DNA from: Anaerocolumna jejuensis DSM 15929
GTDB taxonomy: Bacteria > Bacillota > Clostridia > Lachnospirales > Lachnospiraceae
Assembly (NCBI RefSeq): GCF_900142215.1
Contig: NZ_FRAC01000011.1
Span: 186,001 to 250,000 of the forward strand
Length of the DNA stretch: 64,000 nucleotides
Direction of reading: 5' to 3'
The translations under genes and the position numbers were made by a program. The notes under the pieces were generated by a model that had not been told where the DNA came from, did not search any database, and saw only the letters and a list, made by a program, of their open reading frames with translations. The first letter of the stretch is position 1; every line of letters starts with the position of its first letter. Below, one piece after another: positions 36,227-44,841 of this stretch.

Positions 36227-36900
36227 TGTACGCAATATTTTTCGACTATAATGGAACAACCTACAGGCTGCCCACCAACCCGGAAGAAATAAGTGTAACC
36301 AATACCCAGGCGGTAGAAAAGTACAATGTACTGAAGCTTGGGCAGATAGTGGTTCCAACCTATATGGAACTGAAGGAATACAGCTTTGAATGCGAATTTC
36401 CCCATCTGCAGTACAGCTATGTGACTGTTAAGAAGGAAGAGAGTTTCAAGGATGCAAAGCACTATATGGATGTATTTAGCAAATGGCGGAAACAAAAAGC
36501 TCCCATAAGATTCATGGCCGGCAATGTTACAAGAAAAGATACCCTTTATAAAGACAGGATTAATACTCTCGTACTGATTGAGGAAATGTCCATATCGGAA
36601 AAAGCAGGAGAGGAAGGGGATAAGTACGTATCCTTTAAGCTTATAGAATACCGGGACTTCAATAAAGCACCTTATTATAAAATAGATCAGAAAACCGGTA
36701 AGGCCGTTAAAGGAAAAGGTGATTCTGCAAATCCCAAGAAAAATGGATACCATGTTGTGGTAAAAGGCGATACCCTCTTTGGCCTTTCAAAAAAATACTA
36801 TGGGGATGGGGCAAAATATACGAAGATTTATGAAGCCAATAAGGATAAGATCAAAAATCCTGCTCTGATTTATCCCGGCTGGAAGCTGGTGATTCCATGA
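36226..36900 (+). CDS. xkdP: Tail protein with C-terminal LysM (XkdP-like)
   Basis: A 224-residue protein. The N-terminal region (YRLPTNPEEISVTNTQAVEK ... YSFECEFPHLQYSY) is the XkdP family. The last 50 residues are a LysM motif (YHVVVKGDTLFGLSKKYYGD), which binds peptidoglycan glycans or helps assembly at the hub. Its start overlaps the tape-measure stop (TAATG) and its end overlaps the next gene by four bases (ATGA), so the run is translationally coupled. Confidence 0.9.
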   Translation: MYAIFFDYNGTTYRLPTNPEEISVTNTQAVEKYNVLKLGQIVVPTYMELKEYSFECEFPHLQYSYVTVKKEESFKDAKHYMDVFSKWRKQKAPIRFMAGNVTRKDTLYKDRINTLVLIEEMSISEKAGEEGDKYVSFKLIEYRDFNKAPYYKIDQKTGKAVKGKGDSANPKKNGYHVVVKGDTLFGLSKKYYGDGAKYTKIYEANKDKIKNPALIYPGWKLVIP

Positions 36901-37838
36901 TAAGCTTTATTGTAAAAACCGGTGAGCAAATCTATGATATCAGTGAGTTGGTGACCAAGGTATCCTTTCAGGATACGTTAAATGAAGGCTGCAGCAAGCT
37001 GGATTTTACCTACTTAAAGAAGGATTTGGATATCAAAAACGGAAGTATTGTACGCTTTACCTATGACAGTGTCGGTATTTTCGAGGGCTTTGTCTTTAAA
37101 ATCAGCAGAGGACGGAACCAGGAGATCAGTATCACAGCCTATGACCAGCTCCGCTACTGTAAGGCAAAGGATACCCTTTTCTTAAAGAATGATACGGCAG
37201 CTACCTTAACCAATAAGATGTGCAACTATTTTCATCTGAAGAAAGGCAGCATAGCGGAAGCAGGCTTTGTCCTTCCAATGGGGGTACAGGAGGATAAGAC
37301 GTGGCTTGACATTATCTATTCTGCTATCAGTGATACCTTAAAGGCCAAGGGTAAATGGTACGCCCTGCGGGATGAATTCGGAAAGATTACCCTGCGGGAG
37401 ATAGGGGACCTTGCATTGAATCTGGTACTGGGAGATGCCAGCCTTTGCTATGACTATAAGTATGAAAAATCCATTGATAATGACTTTTATAACATGATAA
37501 AGCTGGTCAGGGTAGATGATGAGACAGAAAAAGCCGATGTTACGGTGGTAAAGGATGATAAATCCATCTATTCCTATGGATTCCTGCAATACTTTGAAAA
37601 GGTGGATAAGAAATACACCAGTGCAGAGGTAAAGGCAATGGCGGACAGCTTGCTTGGGCTATATAACAGAGAGGCGGAAAGCGTAAGCCTTGAATGCCTT
37701 GGAAATACAAAAGTTCGGGCAGGAACTACCTTTAATGCAATTATAAAGGACATTGGCCTTGATAAGCGGCTGATTGTAAAAAGTGTTACCCACCAGTTTC
37801 TGCCTCTTCACACCATGAGTCTGGAGGTAATGATATGA
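36897..37838 (+). CDS. xkdQ: Baseplate hub protein (XkdQ/gpD-like)
   Basis: A 313-residue protein of the XkdQ/YqbQ family, related to phage late-control gpD hubs: FTYLKKDLDIKNGSIVRFTY, ISRGRNQEISITAYDQLRYC and VKSVTHQFLPLHTMSLEVMI. The hub joins the tube to the spike. Overlaps both neighbours by ATGA. Confidence 0.88.
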   Translation: MISFIVKTGEQIYDISELVTKVSFQDTLNEGCSKLDFTYLKKDLDIKNGSIVRFTYDSVGIFEGFVFKISRGRNQEISITAYDQLRYCKAKDTLFLKNDTAATLTNKMCNYFHLKKGSIAEAGFVLPMGVQEDKTWLDIIYSAISDTLKAKGKWYALRDEFGKITLREIGDLALNLVLGDASLCYDYKYEKSIDNDFYNMIKLVRVDDETEKADVTVVKDDKSIYSYGFLQYFEKVDKKYTSAEVKAMADSLLGLYNREAESVSLECLGNTKVRAGTTFNAIIKDIGLDKRLIVKSVTHQFLPLHTMSLEVMI

Positions 37839-38068
37839 TACAGGAAATCAAAATAATTATGGAGAATTATCTAAATAATGTAAAGCTTTGTATGCTCCTT
37901 ACCGGGACGGTAGTGGAGGAAGGAATTCAGATAAGTGACAGGCTGACCCTGCCCCTGGAGCTGGTGCAGGGTAATCTGAAAAAGGGATTAACTCCCGGAA
38001 AACAGGTCAGGCTCCTTCGGAACCACGGCGGACAGCAATACTATTTACTGGAGGTGGTGGAAGAATGA
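37835..38068 (+). CDS. xkdR: Baseplate protein, DUF2577 (XkdR-like)
   Basis: A 77-residue all-beta protein fitting DUF2577/XkdR: GTVVEEGIQISDRLTLPLEL and LTPGKQVRLLRNHGGQQYYL. Probably a small hub or spike-base protein. It overlaps both neighbours by four bases. Confidence 0.8.
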   Translation: MIQEIKIIMENYLNNVKLCMLLTGTVVEEGIQISDRLTLPLELVQGNLKKGLTPGKQVRLLRNHGGQQYYLLEVVEE

Positions 38069-38460
38069 TACCGGCAAATTCATTTGCAGAGGATATGGTA
38101 ATTCAGATGGAAGAACAGCAGGACAGAACCTATGGCCTGTATCCGGATAAGATTCAGGGATATTTGACCGGGGCGGATGCCCTGTGGCAGGCAGTCTATA
38201 AGCTGTTGAATACGGAAAAGTATGAATATCCCATTTATAGCTTTGACTATGGAATTGCCCTGGAGGACCTGATTGGAAAAGACCCGGATTATGTCATAAT
38301 CGAAATCGAGCGCAGGATTTCCGAATGCCTTCTCTCTGACGAAAGAATCAGCGAAGTTACGGATTTTGAGTTTGATGAAAAGGGAGACGAACTTAACATC
38401 AGCTTTCTGGTAAAAAGCATCTACGGAGACCTGAATGTGACAAAGGAGGTGGCATATTAA
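38065..38460 (+). CDS. xkdS: Baseplate wedge protein, DUF2634 (XkdS/gp25-like)
   Basis: A 131-residue protein with the YSFDYGIALEDLIGKDPDYV core of DUF2634/XkdS, related to gp25-type wedge proteins that fasten the sheath to the baseplate. Stop and next start overlap (TAATG). Confidence 0.87.
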   Translation: MIPANSFAEDMVIQMEEQQDRTYGLYPDKIQGYLTGADALWQAVYKLLNTEKYEYPIYSFDYGIALEDLIGKDPDYVIIEIERRISECLLSDERISEVTDFEFDEKGDELNISFLVKSIYGDLNVTKEVAY

Positions 38461-39485
38461 TGTTTGAAGCAATGACCTATGAAAGCATATTAAATGAAAT
38501 GCTGAGCCGGGTAGAAAATGATGTGGATAAAAGGGAAGGGAGCATCCTTTACGACGCCCTGGCCCCCTGCGCCTTTGAGCTGGCCCAGACCTATTTTAAC
38601 ATGGATAACTTTATTAACCTGGTATTTGGGGATACTGCCGTTGGAGAATATTTAGACCGTGTGGTATCGGATTATGGAATTACAAGAAAACCGGCCACCA
38701 AAGCAGCCAGAAAGATAACTACCAATAAAGAGGTGCCTATTGGCAGCAGATGGGGACTGGAAGCTACCACCTATCAGGTGATGAAAAAGCTTGATGGTAC
38801 CGGTAACAGCTATGAGGCAGAATGTGAGCAGACAGGTGAAGCAGGGAACCATTACAATGGCACCCTTGTAAATATTGATAACTTAAGCGGTGTTACAGCC
38901 AGCCTTACGGATATCATTACAGCCGGAGAGGAAGAGGAAAGTGACGATAACTTAAGAGCCAGATTCTATGCCTTCGTGCAGTCACCCAGTACCAGCGGGA
39001 ATGCTTATAACTACCGGAAATGGGCCCTTGAGGTTCCGGGAGTGGGAGATGCCAAGGTGTATCCTCTCTGGAATGGCAACGGCACTGTAAAAGTAATGAT
39101 TGTAGACAGCAATATGTCCATAGATACCGGCCTGGAAGCAAAGGTGTATGAGCATATTGAAACAGTAAGGCCAATTGGTGCTGCTGTTACTATAACAAGC
39201 CCGGCCAGTAAGGAAATCACAGTTTCAGCAAAGATAACCCTGGATGGAAGCAGACTGTTAAAAGAAGTAACAGCAGATTTTACAGCAGCCATTGCCGAAT
39301 ATTTAAAGGGGACAATTTTTGAAGCCTATACCATCAGCTACGCCAAAATTGGCAGTCTTCTATTAAGTACTAAGGGAATCTCTGATTATTCTGACCTTTT
39401 GCTAAATGGCGGCATGTCAAATGTATCGATTGCAGATACCCAGATGCCGATAGCAGGAGCAATCACCTTATCGGAGGCTGGATAA
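38460..39485 (+). CDS. xkdT: Baseplate J-like protein
   Basis: A 341-residue baseplate J/gp47 family wedge protein: LNEMLSRVENDVDKREGSIL, FGDTAVGEYLDRVVSDYGI, ESDDNLRARFYAFVQSP and ALEVPGVGDAKVYPLWNGNG. It bridges the baseplate centre and the fibre network. This is the last gene of the tightly coupled baseplate run; 200 bases containing leader repeats separate it from the next tail gene. Confidence 0.93.
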   Translation: MFEAMTYESILNEMLSRVENDVDKREGSILYDALAPCAFELAQTYFNMDNFINLVFGDTAVGEYLDRVVSDYGITRKPATKAARKITTNKEVPIGSRWGLEATTYQVMKKLDGTGNSYEAECEQTGEAGNHYNGTLVNIDNLSGVTASLTDIITAGEEEESDDNLRARFYAFVQSPSTSGNAYNYRKWALEVPGVGDAKVYPLWNGNGTVKVMIVDSNMSIDTGLEAKVYEHIETVRPIGAAVTITSPASKEITVSAKITLDGSRLLKEVTADFTAAIAEYLKGTIFEAYTISYAKIGSLLLSTKGISDYSDLLLNGGMSNVSIADTQMPIAGAITLSEAG

Positions 39486-39535
39486 AAGGGCCAAAAGTAA
39501 AATAGAAACCGGTATTTGCGAAAGGAGTTAGGAAT

Positions 39536-39693
39536 TAGATTGAAAAATGTGATGCATTTTTCAAATTTCTAATTAAGCAGTATTGTAATAAGTTTGGAGT
39601 ATGCATGGGTATTAGTGTGAAAATTAAAAAGCAATTTTTACTTTCTATTTGGGCAGTATCGCAAGTAAACTTGTGAAATGCATGGAGGTTATT
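39536..39693 (+). repeat. Structured leader repeat, copy 5 (tandem pair inside the tail operon)
   Basis: First unit: stem TTGAAAAATG / GCATTTTTCAA, TAAGCAGTATTGT and GGAGTATGCATGGG. Second unit: GTGTGAAAATT, GGGCAGTATCGCAAG / CTTGTGAAATGCATGGAGG. The final GGAGG is the ribosome binding site of the next gene. It breaks the otherwise continuous baseplate gene run. Confidence 0.8.
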
Positions 39694-40221
39694 ATGAATC
39701 TGATGGAACACTTACCCCCCTATTACAGGGGGAACAAAACCATGGAAGAGCTTCAGGATATACTTACCGCCAAGGTGGATGAAGCGGCTCTTGAATTGCA
39801 GGAAACTGTCAATCAGTGCTTTATCGGGACAGCGGCGGCTCTTCTTAGCAGGTATGAAAAAATCTATGGGCTTACGGTGGATGTTACAAAGAGTAATGGT
39901 TTTCGAAGGGAAAGACTGCTTGCGAAGGCCAGGGGGACAGGAACGGTGACGAAAAAGATGCTTGCAGAAACTGCAAGTGCTTATTCTAATGGAGAGGTAG
40001 CAGTTATTGAGGATGCCATGAATAACAGCTTTGTGGTTAAATTTGTGGGAACGAAGGGCATCCCGGCAAATATGAGCGATCTAACCTTGACTATTGAAGA
40101 AATAAAGCCTGCGCATTTGTCCTTTATTTTTGAATATACCTACAACACATGGAAGGATGTAAGTAATATGACATGGCAGGATGCCAAAGCTTATTCATGG
40201 AAAACATTTAGAGAAAGATAA
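39694..40221 (+). CDS. xkdU: Tail protein, DUF2313 (XkdU/YmfQ-like)
   Basis: A 175-residue protein of the XkdU/YmfQ (tail protein I-like) family: MEHLPPYYRGNKTMEELQ, a helical middle and a C-terminus ending WQDAKAYSWKTFRE. It links the baseplate to the fibre. The ATG at 39694 follows GGAGG from the leader repeat; the longer frame (from TTG 39649) would be encoded by the repeat itself. Confidence 0.85.
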   Translation: MNLMEHLPPYYRGNKTMEELQDILTAKVDEAALELQETVNQCFIGTAAALLSRYEKIYGLTVDVTKSNGFRRERLLAKARGTGTVTKKMLAETASAYSNGEVAVIEDAMNNSFVVKFVGTKGIPANMSDLTLTIEEIKPAHLSFIFEYTYNTWKDVSNMTWQDAKAYSWKTFRER

Positions 40222-40295
40222 AAGTTATAGAAAGAAATTTTATCAAATATTAAGCATATCAAACCTGAATTTTGATAAGCAGAAAAGAGGTTAAT

Positions 40296-41591
40296 ATGGC
40301 AGAAAAAACCAGTAATTATAATTTAGAAAAGCAGCAGCTTAATGATTATATTAATATAGAAGGTATCAATGAGAATTTTGATATTATCGATGACCAGATT
40401 AAAAATGTGAGCGATAAGGCAGACCAGGCTTTTCAGTCAGCCAGTGATGGTAAAGGCAAAATTAAGACCGCCATTACTGGCATAGACCCAAGCGTAACAA
40501 TACCTACAGATGCAACCTTTGCCCAGCTTGCTACAGCAATAGGGCAGATTAAGACCGGAGTAGATACAGGGGACGCTACGGCAACAGCGGAACAGATACT
40601 TGCAGGCATGACAGCTTATGTAAAGGGTGCAAAAGTAACAGGAACTCTTCCACGCCAGAATGGTAATGGCAAAGGCTACACTAACATGAATGCAAAGAAA
40701 GCTAATGCCTGGCCACAAGCAGGTGGTACACGCTTACATTATCCTATTTTACCAGGTGCATATATTGATACTGCTATAACTGACCCTCAGTCAAGGGACA
40801 CACCTATGGGATATATTGATGATGCAAATTTCATACCGGATAACATACGTTCCGGCAAATCAATATTTGGATTGCAAGGAAAAAGTACGGTGGTAGATAC
40901 AGAGGACGCAATCCTTGACCCTTATTTTTTACTTACTGGATATTCTGGATATGATGATGGAGTTAAAAAAAATGGTACAATGCCAAACCGTGACAGGGCT
41001 TGGAATACTCCAGTTATGACAGTTCCGCAGCAAGGAGTATTATATGTCGTTCCGCCAGATGGTTGGTATGCTGGTAGTACCGATTGGAGTAATCGTGGTG
41101 GAGTTAGACTTGGTGATTCCAATTTTGTATCATCAAATATTCTGAACACGGCAAACATATTTGGATTACAAGGAACGGCCATAGCAGGGAAAAGGTGGGC
41201 GAGCGGAACACATACTGTTACACTTGGACTGAATAGCCAGTATGAGGGACTAAAAACATTTCATATACTTAGTGGCTATGGTGGTAGTGAACGTACAAAG
41301 GACACCAATAAGTATGCATTAATTAGCAATTTAACTTTTACTCCGTCTATAATAGTCCTTACTTGTGGTACACCTGGGTCGTTTGGGTGGTCAATAATAA
41401 TGTATGTAGCAGCATTTGGACGTTCAATAACACTCTGCTATGATATGGCTGGTAAAAGCCCTTCATACGACCCACTAAATAATGATATATATGCAATTCC
41501 AGCTTATGACGGTTATGTTAATTCATCTGGTTTTTGTATCCCGGTAACATATGGCGACGGAACTGTATACACTTGGTGGGCCTATGAATAA
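40296..41591 (+). CDS. Tail fibre, modular receptor-binding protein
   Basis: A 431-residue fibre: a helical N-terminus that attaches to the baseplate (YNLEKQQLNDYINIEGINEN), then two tandem modules. Module 1 has ILAGMTAYVKGAKVTGTLPR...NFIPDNIRSGKSIFGLQG. Module 2 has GYDDGVKKNGTMPNRD...NFVSSNILNTANIFGLQG. A beta-rich tip (from KRWASGTHTVTL to the end) is probably the receptor-binding part. The second half is visibly richer in A and T than the baseplate genes, which suggests exchange. GAGG precedes ATG 40296. No fibre chaperone gene is obvious downstream. Confidence 0.8.
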   Translation: MAEKTSNYNLEKQQLNDYINIEGINENFDIIDDQIKNVSDKADQAFQSASDGKGKIKTAITGIDPSVTIPTDATFAQLATAIGQIKTGVDTGDATATAEQILAGMTAYVKGAKVTGTLPRQNGNGKGYTNMNAKKANAWPQAGGTRLHYPILPGAYIDTAITDPQSRDTPMGYIDDANFIPDNIRSGKSIFGLQGKSTVVDTEDAILDPYFLLTGYSGYDDGVKKNGTMPNRDRAWNTPVMTVPQQGVLYVVPPDGWYAGSTDWSNRGGVRLGDSNFVSSNILNTANIFGLQGTAIAGKRWASGTHTVTLGLNSQYEGLKTFHILSGYGGSERTKDTNKYALISNLTFTPSIIVLTCGTPGSFGWSIIMYVAAFGRSITLCYDMAGKSPSYDPLNNDIYAIPAYDGYVNSSGFCIPVTYGDGTVYTWWAYE

Positions 41592-41606
41592 GAAAAGAGT
41601 AACAAA

Positions 41607-41865
41607 ATGAAAACATTAGTAATTTATGATACAACCGGGGAAAAAATTTCCAAGCACAAGGGAGTGTGCAGTAGCCTTCCGGCATCCCGTTCAATGGAAC
41701 GCACAGGGGGAGCTTTGTACATTCGATTGGACATTGCAGGGGCTGCAACAACTTGCCTTTGAAACGGAAGCAGTAGTCAGCTTGTCAGTTACCAGCAACA
41801 ATGGAAGCGGAAATCAACGCAGCCAAACAAAAGAAAATGCCCTTGCAGTCAAAATAGAATTTTAG
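41607..41865 (+). pseudogene. Degenerate small phage gene after the fibre
   Basis: From ATG 41607 the frame reads MKTLVIYDTTGEKIS, the usual start of a small protein placed after tail fibres. The expected following sequence (FQAQGSV, then PSGIPF) appears in another frame from about 41640, and a third frame is open to 41865. This suggests one or more frameshifts. Any short open frame here is therefore doubtful. Confidence 0.35.
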
Positions 41866-42119
41866 GATAGCCTATGAGAAAAATTATGTCGGTTATTATT
41901 GGATATCAAGGTTTGCAAATGTTAAATAGAGGGTCATATATTTATAAAATCTGTTTAATTGGATTGTAATCAGATACTTTTGATTTGGCAGTTCAGTTAA
42001 CCTTCTATATATAAATTTGTGGTTTTACTCTCTTTGCTAAGCATTTTCAATATGGTTTTATCCTATAAATGATTATAAGAGAAACGAAGCCACAACAAAT
42101 AAACTTATGGGGAGGGGTT

Positions 42120-42431
42120 ATGGAATTAGACGAAAAAGTCAACGAGCTGGAAAAAGCTCTAATCAAAATAGACGAACGCTCCAAATCAATCAAAATCCGT
42201 TTGGATGAGATGGAAGCGGAAATGAAGGAAAATAACTCCCTTGTTACCGCCATCAAAGAACTAGCCATCGAAACAAAATACATGCGTTCTGATTTAAACG
42301 AAACAATCCAGCGTCTGACAAAGCTGGAAGGCCGTGACGCTGATAAATGGGACAGATTCAAATGGCTTTTGGCGGCTGGTACGGTAACAATTATTCTTGG
42401 CTTTATAGCCTTGCAGATAGGGCTGAAGTAA
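42120..42431 (+). CDS. xhlA: XhlA-type hemolysin/holin-associated protein
   Basis: A 103-residue protein: a coiled coil (MELDEKVNELEKALIKIDER) followed by one C-terminal span (WLLAAGTVTIILGFIALQIG), exactly the XhlA layout of PBSX. It works with the holin to release the lysins. ATG 42120 follows GGGGAGGGG; the frame upstream to 42069 lacks a site. Confidence 0.87.
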   Translation: MELDEKVNELEKALIKIDERSKSIKIRLDEMEAEMKENNSLVTAIKELAIETKYMRSDLNETIQRLTKLEGRDADKWDRFKWLLAAGTVTIILGFIALQIGLK

Positions 42432-42453
42432 GCCGGTGAAAGGAGCAAATAAT

Positions 42454-42714
42454 ATGGATTTAACATTTCTACTGCAATATATCAATGTGGTGACCTTGGG
42501 GATATGCTTATGCATAGGGTATGCCTTTAAGAACATAAAAACTTTTAACAACCAGTACATACCGGCGGCTATGTTAATCCTTGGAACAGTGATTAACATC
42601 CTTGCCAATCTTCCGAACATCAGTGCGGCAGTAATCCTTGGCGGCATGATCAGCGGTCTGGCAAGTACCGGGCTTTATGAAGCTATGAGAAACCTGATAG
42701 AAAAAGGACAGTAG
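42454..42714 (+). CDS. Holin
   Basis: An 86-residue protein with three hydrophobic segments and a basic C-terminus (SGLASTGLYEAMRNLIEKGQ), typical of the phage holin superfamily V (Hol44-like). It makes lesions in the membrane so that the lysins reach the wall. AAAGGAG precedes ATG 42454. It follows xhlA by 22 bases. Confidence 0.88.
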   Translation: MDLTFLLQYINVVTLGICLCIGYAFKNIKTFNNQYIPAAMLILGTVINILANLPNISAAVILGGMISGLASTGLYEAMRNLIEKGQ

Positions 42715-42732
42715 GAAGGCGGTATATATCAT

Positions 42733-43446
42733 ATGGAAAAGAAAGAATTTATAAAAGCAATTGGAGCTGCTGCCTTAAAATATTACCCTGTCTATCAGAT
42801 ACTGCCAAGCCTTACCATAGCCCAGGCGGTATTGGAATCACGATGGGGAAATTCCGCTTTAGCAAAAGACTGCTGCAATTATTTCGGCATGAAATGGTCA
42901 AGCACTTGCGGTACCGCCTGTAAGGAGTATACTACAAGAGAGCAGACAACAGAGGGGGTTCCTTACACCATAAAGGCAAAATTCAGAAAATATCCTAATC
43001 TGAAAGAGGGTATCAAAGGTTATTATGAATTCCTTCAGTATCCCAGATACTCCAATCTGAAAGGAATCACGGATTATAAGGAAGCCAGCGAAGCTATCAG
43101 AAAAGACGGATGGGCGACGGATATCTGTTACAGCACCAAGTTAATAGAAATCATCCGGACTTATGAACTGTGGAGATACGACTTACAGGTAGTATATGCA
43201 AAGGAACCGGAAGAAACCATAACACCGGGTGGGGATTCTTTAGCAATTATCTGGCTTCAGGTAAAGCTTAACCGCTGCTTACAGGGAGTGACCGGTTTCA
43301 AGGAATTGACTCTGGACGGAATATACGGAGCAAAAACAAGAGCGGCGTTACTTCTCTATTGGAAGAAGCTTGGCTGGAATAAGGATGGAGCAAATACCGG
43401 ATGGATAGCTGGAATCGAAACCAAGGCAGCATTGGCGGCAGTATAG
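42733..43446 (+). CDS. Glucosaminidase-family endolysin with C-terminal wall-binding module
   Basis: A 237-residue lysin. The N-terminal domain (about 1-150; PSLTIAQAVLESRWGNSALA, CNYFGMKW, FRKYPNLKEGIKGYYEFL) is the Glucosaminidase/FlgJ family that cuts the glycan backbone; the glutamate in VLES is the expected catalytic acid. The C-terminus (IWLQVKLNRCLQGV, LDGIYGAKTRAALLLYWKKL) is a peptidoglycan-binding-like module that recurs in the amidase downstream. A terminator separates the two lysin genes. Confidence 0.9.
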   Translation: MEKKEFIKAIGAAALKYYPVYQILPSLTIAQAVLESRWGNSALAKDCCNYFGMKWSSTCGTACKEYTTREQTTEGVPYTIKAKFRKYPNLKEGIKGYYEFLQYPRYSNLKGITDYKEASEAIRKDGWATDICYSTKLIEIIRTYELWRYDLQVVYAKEPEETITPGGDSLAIIWLQVKLNRCLQGVTGFKELTLDGIYGAKTRAALLLYWKKLGWNKDGANTGWIAGIETKAALAAV

Positions 43447-43461
43447 ACGGTTTTAACAGAG

Positions 43462-43506
43462 AATGCCCTGAAACAATAGTTAATGCGATTGCTTTAGGGC
43501 ATTTTT
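43462..43506 (+). terminator. Rho-independent terminator
   Basis: AATGCCCT / AGGGCATT stem followed by TTTTT, between the two lysin genes. It suggests the amidase is transcribed from its own promoter or by read-through. Confidence 0.8.
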
Positions 43507-43690
43507 GCACTTTTTTGATTCCATGAAAATATATTATTATGTCCGGAACGAAAGAAAGCTGTAAAGCAGTTCCCTTCGATAACTTTTGTGCCGCTCCAGG
43601 CGGGAATGAGAGGGAGTTTAAATATAGATTATTCAGCTGTGTATTTAGAAAAATCAAATCCCAGATTTGATTTTCATGAAAGGAGCCAAT

Positions 43691-44593
43691 ATGAAAATAG
43701 CAGTAGATGCAGGGCATGGCTATAATACCCCGGGAAAACGCACTCCTCCGGTGCCGACGGACGTAGATTTTAATAAAGACGGTAAGGCCGATGTAAAAAA
43801 AGGGGACAGTATCCGGGAGCATGTGGCAGCTGTGGGAGTTGCCTTCAATCTTATCAAAGAATTAAAGCGCTGCGGCTTTGATACCGCCATGACAGGCTTT
43901 GATGACGATAATCCCAAGGATGATGGGGATACTCCCTTAACCCAAAGGCAGACAGCCATTAAAAATGCCAAATGTGATTATTCTGTCAGCATACATTACA
44001 ACGCATATGGTGACGGAACTGCTTTTAACTCCACAGAAGGAGTAAGCATTTATATCCACAACACCAATAGCGGCAAGTCGGAAAAGCTTGCAAAAAGCGT
44101 ACTAAAATATTTAGTCCAGGGAACCAAACAGACCAACAGGGGAATCAGCAAACAGGCCCTTGCCATGTGCAACTGCAAAGCCCTTGGGACAAAGGCCTCC
44201 ATTCTGGCGGAGCTTTGCTTTATGACCAATGAAAGGGAAGCCCTGCAAATGATGGGAAGCAGTGCTTACTGGAAGGAATCGGCCCAGGAAATCTGCAAGG
44301 GAATCTGCGATTACACCGGAGTAAAATATATTCCCGAGGTTTATACTCCTACAAAGCCCATTACCAGAAAATCATCGGATACAGATATTAAGTGGCTTCA
44401 GGGAAAATTGAATTCCGTATTACAGGGGGAGAGCTTTATTCCGCTGGCAGTTGACGGGAATTATGGAAACAGAACAAGAATCGCTGTACTGATTTACTGG
44501 GAGAAGCTTGGCTGGAACCAGACAGGAAAAGATACCGGCTTTAGTGCCGGCAGCAATACCATAACAGCACTGTCCAAGGGGAGGACAAAATAA
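43691..44593 (+). CDS. N-acetylmuramoyl-L-alanine amidase endolysin
   Basis: A 300-residue zinc amidase (Amidase_3): VDAGHGYNTPGKR, SIHYNAYGDG and ASILAELCFMTNE carry the zinc ligands and the catalytic glutamate. The C-terminal 70 residues (IKWLQGKLNSVLQGE, VDGNYGNRTRIAVLIYWEKL) are the same wall-binding module as in the glucosaminidase. AGGAG precedes ATG 43691. With xhlA, holin and glucosaminidase it completes the lysis cassette and closes the tailocin region. Confidence 0.92.
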   Translation: MKIAVDAGHGYNTPGKRTPPVPTDVDFNKDGKADVKKGDSIREHVAAVGVAFNLIKELKRCGFDTAMTGFDDDNPKDDGDTPLTQRQTAIKNAKCDYSVSIHYNAYGDGTAFNSTEGVSIYIHNTNSGKSEKLAKSVLKYLVQGTKQTNRGISKQALAMCNCKALGTKASILAELCFMTNEREALQMMGSSAYWKESAQEICKGICDYTGVKYIPEVYTPTKPITRKSSDTDIKWLQGKLNSVLQGESFIPLAVDGNYGNRTRIAVLIYWEKLGWNQTGKDTGFSAGSNTITALSKGRTK

Positions 44594-44599
44594 GAGAAA

Positions 44600-44635
44600 G
44601 CCGGCAGAAGTCCTTTAATATCCATTTCTGCCGGC
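44600..44635. terminator. Hairpin terminator after the lysis cassette
   Basis: A GCCGGCAGAA / TTCTGCCGGC perfect 10-bp stem follows the amidase. There is no strong T tract. Confidence 0.6.
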
Positions 44636-44841
44636 AGAACTGAATTATATAATATGAACAATGAATTGCTGCGGACAGAAAAAGAAAGAGCATAATTTTA
44701 TGCAAAAATATCATAATTCTATTTAATTTCCTCCATATACAACACAAAAAGCCATGTTAAAAGTTGTAATTTTTAGAAAATAATTGAAATATGCCTAAAT
44801 TAGTGTTACAATAAATATTATTAATCCGGAGGGTGATAGGC

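Noticed and set aside
28945..44593. Intact prophage
   Set aside because: No integrase, terminase, portal, capsid, head-tail connector or attachment-site repeats are visible.
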